Assembly (NCBI GenBank): GCA_963989245.1
Contig: OZ022342.1
Span: 14,005,995 to 14,069,994, forward strand
Origin: Nansenia antarctica
Lineage: Eukaryota > Chordata > Actinopteri > Argentiniformes > Microstomatidae
Direction: 5' to 3'
DNA: 64,000 nt
How positions within the stretch are numbered: the stretch's first letter is position 1; each line of letters starts with the position of its first letter. A program made the position numbers and the translations under genes. Of the stretch, positions 58,540 to 64,000 are shown piece by piece. The notes beneath the pieces were generated by a model. That model did no database searches. It saw only the letters and a list, made by a program, of their open reading frames with translations, and was not told the origin of the DNA.

Positions 58540-60313
58540 TGGAAATGCAAAACAATTATGCATTGAACCAACATACTTATTCTTGTGTGTTGCAGTGACC
58601 AACAATGCACTTGCGTTCCTATTTGTTTTAGGTGCTGTGCTCAGGTCATCCTAATTTTTAAAAAAATCAAGATCCAGCAACAGGAGAGTGTCCCCGACGA
58701 GTCCCGTGCCAGGCAAAGATGGTTACTGTGCGCCAGGATCCATGAAAGCCCGGTTGGGTTCTGATGCAATGGAGGAAACGATCCTGCTATCCCCCAGGAA
58801 ATCTCTAGGTGCGCGGTACATGGTCCCGCATATAATACTGGTGGCAACTCTGAAATAAAAAAATCCGCGTCCGGAACAAGTAGGATGATAGATTAATAAT
58901 TCAGACAACGCTGCATCTTTAAGAGTCAATCAAGGAATGAGCTCGATTTAGGACAGAATAAACCTGTGCTCTTTTGATTCAACTCCTAGTCCTATGTCCA
59001 GAATTCCCATATCAGGCTACTCACACACACACGCCTGGCTGCAGTATAACGTTGTTGATTATTTGCCTTTCCTCCCGTCTCTCCACATCCTCTGATGGCG
59101 CCGTGCTGCAGTAGCTCAATAGCAGCAATCCCGTTATCTTCCCGGTCAGTAAGGCATCTCTGCTGGCACGCCCGCTGGTCTGGGGTACAGGGCGTTACTG
59201 GCAGGCTCTGCGAGGAGATAGTCCGCATGAGGCCCGTGTTGGGATGCTTTAAAGTGCCAGAGTGGTTTGTTTATTATCTTACATACCCAGCCATCACCTT
59301 GTCTTGAGATGTCTTAAGATGTCTTAATTAACCAAAATAAGACATTTGTCTGTCAAGATGTCTTAAGTCGTCTTAAGACCTAACCTGAAGACATGCACTC
59401 ATGCACTGACTTAAGACATGATGGAGTATAACTTATCTTACATGTTGTGTCCTTTCATTTAGACTTGTTGTGGCTTTGACTTTGAATTAAGTCAAAATAT
59501 GACAACTGATAGGCTACCACCCGCACACAACGTTTTAAGTGAGGGATGAGTAAGACATTTAGACATGAGTTGTTGGACATGTTGAATCACACAATCACCT
59601 GAAGCATTGATGCACAGTTCAACATTTCACTGGACTTTTTTTTGTGTGTGTTGTCCTTTGAGATCTGTTTTAATCTAGGACACTGGCACATTTAGCATCA
59701 TGACATCATAGACTATTCTGTGTTTCAGTTAAAAAGATGCTCCCCATCTGCATGTAGCTATAGAATTGCCTTACATGTTACAAATGATTCTCATATAGTC
59801 AGTCACATGTGCTATCTATGTCGTACCATTTTACCTACAAAGAAACAGGTTGCAATGTCGATGCAAACAATCAATGTAGTTTTCTCCTCAATGATGTAAT
59901 GATGTAAACAACGGGAAACGCAGTTATATTTATAGAAACGTGTGAATTCAACGTCGCGTTCTCTTTAAAGAACCGCACCTGCGCATCTGCCCGGTGCTGA
60001 TGCTGCAGTGCCCGGGTTATTTTCGGTGAAACACTCAGAGGTTACTCGCGTTCAAATGACGCCCTACATTACCCGCGAGAGGAAACCAAAACGTACTACG
60101 TCTTTTGTATTAATTGTTTTCTTTTTCAATCAACGCGGAATGCATCGCCTATCACAAAGGGCCCCTAACATCATGACACATTCTGATATTGCTCTGATCA
60201 GCTGTGAGCGGCGAAGCTTCAGGCTATAGAGGCCTATGCTCCTGTCCATAATATTGTGTATGTTTATGGAAGCAAGATGTTTCATGTAATCTTGAGCCTC
60301 GGCCTACTGCAAT

Positions 60314-60640
60314 TATGAATGAATGGTCTTTATTGTCATTGATATAGTACAGGTACCATACAACGAAATTTGGGAGGGGGGGCTCCCCTGGTGCTAGGAT
60401 TTTTTTTTAAACTAAAAACAAGAAGGGAAAAAGAGCTGGTTTACATAAATAAAGGCTATATACACTATCCACTATACTATACTATACAAATAAAACACTG
60501 TGCTGTACTCTATGCTATGCTATAAATAGCCTAACATGTCCTATCTCTGAACCTTATGTACCCGAGGGTTGTCATATTGCACATAGTATTATTGCACATT
60601 CATTTAAAGTGTCGCAGTTTGCAATTACTTGGGCTATGCC
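60314..60640 (-). mobile_element. LINE 3' UTR fragment (third family)
   Basis: Reversed, it reads gcaatatgac, then aggggagcc, then cgttg-type ending and tgacaataaagaccattcat, in the same order as 55580-55860. Non-coding. Confidence 0.75.
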
Positions 60641-61657
60641 TACTATCATTGAGATAGGTCGGCCTCGTAGTCTAACACAAACCTATGAGTGTTTATTGAG
60701 AATATGTTGCAGTGATGACAGCCTGTAGTAGGCAGCAATTCCAAACGTTAGAAGACCTAAATACAATATGATGACACAAAAGCACAAGAATGAAATCAGA
60801 ATCAAATGTATTCTGGGGGTAGACTCTTGCTCCAACGCCATTCTCTCCCTCCTGCATCATGTCATGTGCCTTAGTGCGTCGCCGTCAAATTCAGTGATGA
60901 GCAAATATTATTTTATGACAACATTTACTATTAGGATGTGCGCAGTGGGAATATGCGTGTGTGTCGAACGCTACCTGTGCTGTGCAATTATGTTGTGTCG
61001 CACCTACTTTCCAAGAGTTGAGATCGTATTGGGGTTGTAGCGACACCGTGTGGTTATTATAGCCTAGTAGTCTATATCCAGTACCACGGACTGTTCTGAA
61101 ATACTATTGTGCAGACTCAGAGTACAGCATCAGAGAAACATCTCTCATATGTTTATATGTAGATAATGGTAGATAATTTTGACTTTGTGAATCAATAGTT
61201 TATTATATGTTTCAATATGCAATATTCGAAGTTAGCTCCTCAAGGTTATAACCAAGGCATGATCTAAGCCACTCTCTGCCGTCTCCATAATTGTCTATTA
61301 TATTGTATTTGCCCCCTCATATTTCATGCCACCTGAGGGAACACAGGGTCAAAAAGCCAAGGTAGATCATTACTCACTCAATATTACTGTGGTGTTTGAT
61401 CTTTCTGGTTGGATCTGGCACATTTTCCTCTATTCACAAGCCATGTATTGCAAAATGTGTCCTTTCTCCTTTTGTGGAGCAAGGACAAACATAAATGTTA
61501 TTTTCAGCCTCAATTTGTCACAAAGTATTTTGTTGAAATTCTAATTATATCACCTCAAATTATGGCAACCTGGGATTGGAATGTACTCATAAAGTAAGGT
61601 TGGGTACAGTATAAGTAGTGTGCACACGAGTGTTTGAAACACGTCTTAGCAGACAGA

Positions 61658-62570
61658 ATGGCACAACGACTGAACACTGTACTCTCTGTGGCTCTATTAC
61701 AGGTGCTGTTACTGGGGAATCTCACACAGGGAGGTGAGTTTGCATCATGTTTACAAGGGTACAGACATTTTACAGTAATCCTGATGTATTATCAGCGACA
61801 GATTGTGTTTTCTTTTAAGTCATGCCATGCAGAGCAGTTGGCCCCCATGTCTGTCGCTTAATTATTGAATAATCAAAGTATACATGACTATTGTGTATGA
61901 CACGCAGGCTGAAAGTTATATGCAATTGACTGGTCTTAGAGTAGAATCATTTTATCGTTGCTTTCAATACATTGTGTAGCATTTGAAGGCTCAGAATAAG
62001 CTTATTTTCTGGGGGTCATGTTGCATACTCTAGGTGTTACTGTACCCATCAGACTGTCTGTGGAGAATGACCTCTCCAATGAGGCTCCTACGTCCTACTC
62101 CAGCTCTGTGTTGGAGGGGGGAGTACTACTGGGAGCTATGAGGAGACTGCAGGAGACTGACCAGGACTTTAAGTAAGGAAGCACTGATGTGGTAATGTAC
62201 ATACAGTAATACACATACTGTAATCAGGTAAGACAGAATTAGACAAATTCAGGCTATGCAATTATTTCGGTTGAGTGACAGGCTTTAGAGTTCTTTACTT
62301 GTTTGTCTATATAGTGAAAATAACTTTCTGTGCAAAATCATTTTTACTATAAATGTCTATATTCTTATTATTGTCTTATTTTTGCCATGATTCTCTCCAT
62401 GTCTTGGCAGGTTCACAGTGAAAGATCACCCAGACTTTGGCCTCCTGCTGGAGAGTGTTAATGGAGTGGCTGGGATGGAGGCAGATCAAACCTACTGGGA
62501 GCTTCTGTCAGAGTCCTCTGGGACACAGACCAAGTTGGACATGGGTGGGTGTGTCCTGAAACAATCCTTA

Positions 62571-62667
<97 letters not shown>

Positions 62668-63792
62668 TCTGAAACTCCAGGGAAAACTGGCATGTCTTCC
62701 CACAGCTGATCACTCTGTTTCCCATTCTTTTCTAAAAAACACTGCACTCGATGAGGACATTGTCATATTCACAACCAAGGCCAGATTACAAGTCCTTCCT
62801 ACCAGACTCAACCTCTCTATTTGGTTTCCCTCCACTCAGGTTCCTCATTGCTTGCACCACACCACAGAACAGGCTACAGAAACACTTTCACATATCTTGA
62901 ATGGCTGTTATGTTTACAAAGGAATGTATATAGCACGTCATGACAGAATTGTGAGCCTAATAGTAAAGGACATATCACTCCACTTCCCAGTTACAGTGAA
63001 AATGTATACACATGCTTGTGTCAATGCATCCATGTTCAATTTCTGTAATGACCAATGTCACTTTTCACAGTTGTCTGCTAACACACCAGATGTTGTTGTT
63101 GTTAATGAAGAGTCCAGAGAGGTGTCTGTATTAGAGGTAGCATGCACCTTTGATATAAGCCTAGAGGAAGCCTTCATGACTAAGGTCATGAAATACCAGC
63201 AGCTTGTAGACACCATCTCAGAGCTAGGCTATAGGTGTACGCTATTAGTCTTTATATTTGGCAGTCTTGGACATGTGCACAGATTGGTTGTCAGAGGACT
63301 ACGTCTACTGGGAATGTCCAAGGGAGAAGCAAAAAGGCTCAGCAAGTATTGCTCTGTCTCTGCGATTATTGGCAGCCGCCAAATATGGCGGAGACGGTGT
63401 TACTTGTACCCGTGAGTCTTGTCCTGTTGTATGTGAAAGACATTGTCCATGTCTGTTTGTGAATGCATCCCATCTGTGCCTTCAGTATTTGTGTCCTTGT
63501 ATACTTGTTTCTATGTGGACAGAAATAAATGATTAAAATGTGAGTGTGTTTGTGTGTTTCTAAAAGTAAATAAGATCAAATTGTTGATAAAATGTATATA
63601 TGACTACATTATATTCTTTTCTTTGCAGGGATTGGCTGCTACATGCCGAAAGCACATGAACACATCATCCTAAAGCTCAGCACTTGGTCTAAACACTCCG
63701 ATTCCTGGGGGTGCACATACAGGATGACCTGTCCTGGAAGAACAACACAGCAGCCACCATCAAGAAGGCACAACAGCGGCTCTTCTTCCTGA
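61658..63792 (+). CDS. Secreted protein with transcobalamin-like C-terminal (DUF4430-type) domain
   Basis: Four exons join in phase: 61658-61733, 62034-62172, 62411-62544 and 63629-63792, giving 170 aa. Residues 1-25 (MAQRLNTVLSVALLQVLLLG) are a signal peptide. VTVPIRLSVEND opens the domain. FTVKDHPDFGLLLESVNGV, QTYWELLS and GIGCYMPKAHEHIILKLSTW match the beta domain that closes cobalamin carriers such as intrinsic factor and transcobalamin. The alpha/alpha barrel that precedes it in those carriers is absent, so B12 binding is not implied. After LSTW the sequence becomes LINE-derived and adds 35 residues before the stop at 63790. The native stop was probably lost to that insertion. Confidence 0.72.
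62574..62666. repeat. (TG)n microsatellite just after a splice donor
   Basis: About 46 TG repeats starting 30 bp into the last intron of the transcobalamin-like gene. Confidence 0.95.
62711..63535 (+). mobile_element. R2/R4-type LINE C-terminal fragment with restriction-like endonuclease
   Basis: An open frame to 63415 encodes ARLQVLPTRLNLSIW, a CCHC-like HCLHHTTEQATETLSHILNG, then TPDVVVVNEESREVSVLEVA, the PD-(D/E)xK core of the restriction-like endonuclease placed after the reverse transcriptase in R2/R4/NeSL-type LINEs. VFIFGSLGHVHRLVVRGL and SAIIGSRQIWRRRC end the protein. The reverse transcriptase is absent (5' truncation). A polyadenylation-like aataaatgattaaa lies at 63523. It lies in the sense orientation in the last intron of the transcobalamin-like gene. 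Confidence 0.8.
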
Positions 63793-64000
63793 GAGTCCTC
63801 AGGAAGGACCACAACAAGCAGGAGATACTGGTGGCCTTCTACCGCTGCGCAGTGGAGAGCATCCTCACCTACTGCATCTGCAACTGGTTCTCCAGCTGCA
63901 CAACCGCAGAGAGAAATGCGCTACAGAGAGTCGTGAGAACAGCCCAGAAGATCACAGGCGCCCCCCTCCCCTCTCTGGAAGAGCTGTACAACACACGCTG
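63687..64000 (+). mobile_element. L2/CR1-group LINE fragment (third family), runs off window
   Basis: It encodes GVHIQDDLSWKNNTAATIKK and ESILTYCICNWFSSCTTAE, aligned with 55030-55330 of the longest copy. Its 5' edge falls within a base or two of the last native codon of the transcobalamin-like gene. Confidence 0.88.

Larger units (their letters stand above)
56210..61650. other. Region upstream of abcg4
   Basis: No coding exon supported. Features seen: (CTCC)n at 56868-56935, a 15-bp tandem repeat at 57773-57832, (CA)n at 58440-58537, GC-richer DNA at 58980-59240 that could hold a non-coding abcg4 first exon or promoter, gtcttaag repeats at 59305-59420, and a LINE 3' end at 60314-60640. Confidence 0.5.

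Noticed and set aside
58992..59307. Opposed 70-78 codon frames upstream of abcg4
   Set aside because: No family resemblance or splice context. GC-richer DNA alone explains them; it may be promoter or 5' UTR.
1..64000. tRNA, rRNA, snRNA or miRNA genes
   Set aside because: None recognised by eye. Hairpins seen are explained by MITEs or palindromes. A covariance-model scan would be needed to exclude small RNAs.

Overview
The window is vertebrate nuclear DNA, almost certainly from a teleost fish. It has multi-exon genes with GT-AG introns, very dense (CA)n/(TG)n microsatellites, and many fish-type mobile elements: L2/CR1-group LINEs, Tc1, hAT, PIF/Harbinger-like, gypsy, and a THAP/SWIM element. 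I cannot name the species.

Layout. 1-5310 (-): 3'-truncated inpp5e, ciliary phosphoinositide 5-phosphatase. 5.3-9.5 kb: intergenic DNA with Tc1 and Harbinger transposase remnants. 9.93-14.62 kb (-): an unrecognised Pro/Thr-rich gene with a tandemly amplified set of mini-exons and a gypsy gag fragment in one intron. 14.7-17.3 kb: LINE and DNA-transposon debris. 17.6-25.1 kb: a SWIM-finger gene (+, 3' end lost) convergent with an intact-looking 591-aa double-THAP DDE transposase (-), which together look like an ISL2EU-type element. 25.9-27.5 kb (+): ift22, complete. 28.0-29.0 kb (-): atp5mg, complete. 31.0-39.15 kb (-): pdzd3 (nherf4), four PDZ domains, with two LINEs in introns. 43.0-56.2 kb (-): abcg4, 14 coding exons, with an 8-kb first coding intron holding a 2.6-kb antisense LINE. 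61.66-63.79 kb (+): small secreted protein with a transcobalamin-like C-terminal domain. An R2/R4-type LINE lies in its last intron and another LINE fragment supplies its last codons.

Coding exons were joined by hand. Reading phase is continuous across every junction for inpp5e (the part present), pdzd3, abcg4, ift22, atp5mg, the THAP transposase and the transcobalamin-like gene. This is the main support for those models. inpp5e and ift22 both serve cilia. pdzd3 next to abcg4 resembles the human 11q23 order (ABCG4-NLRX1-PDZD3, from memory). The host genes are otherwise unrelated in function.
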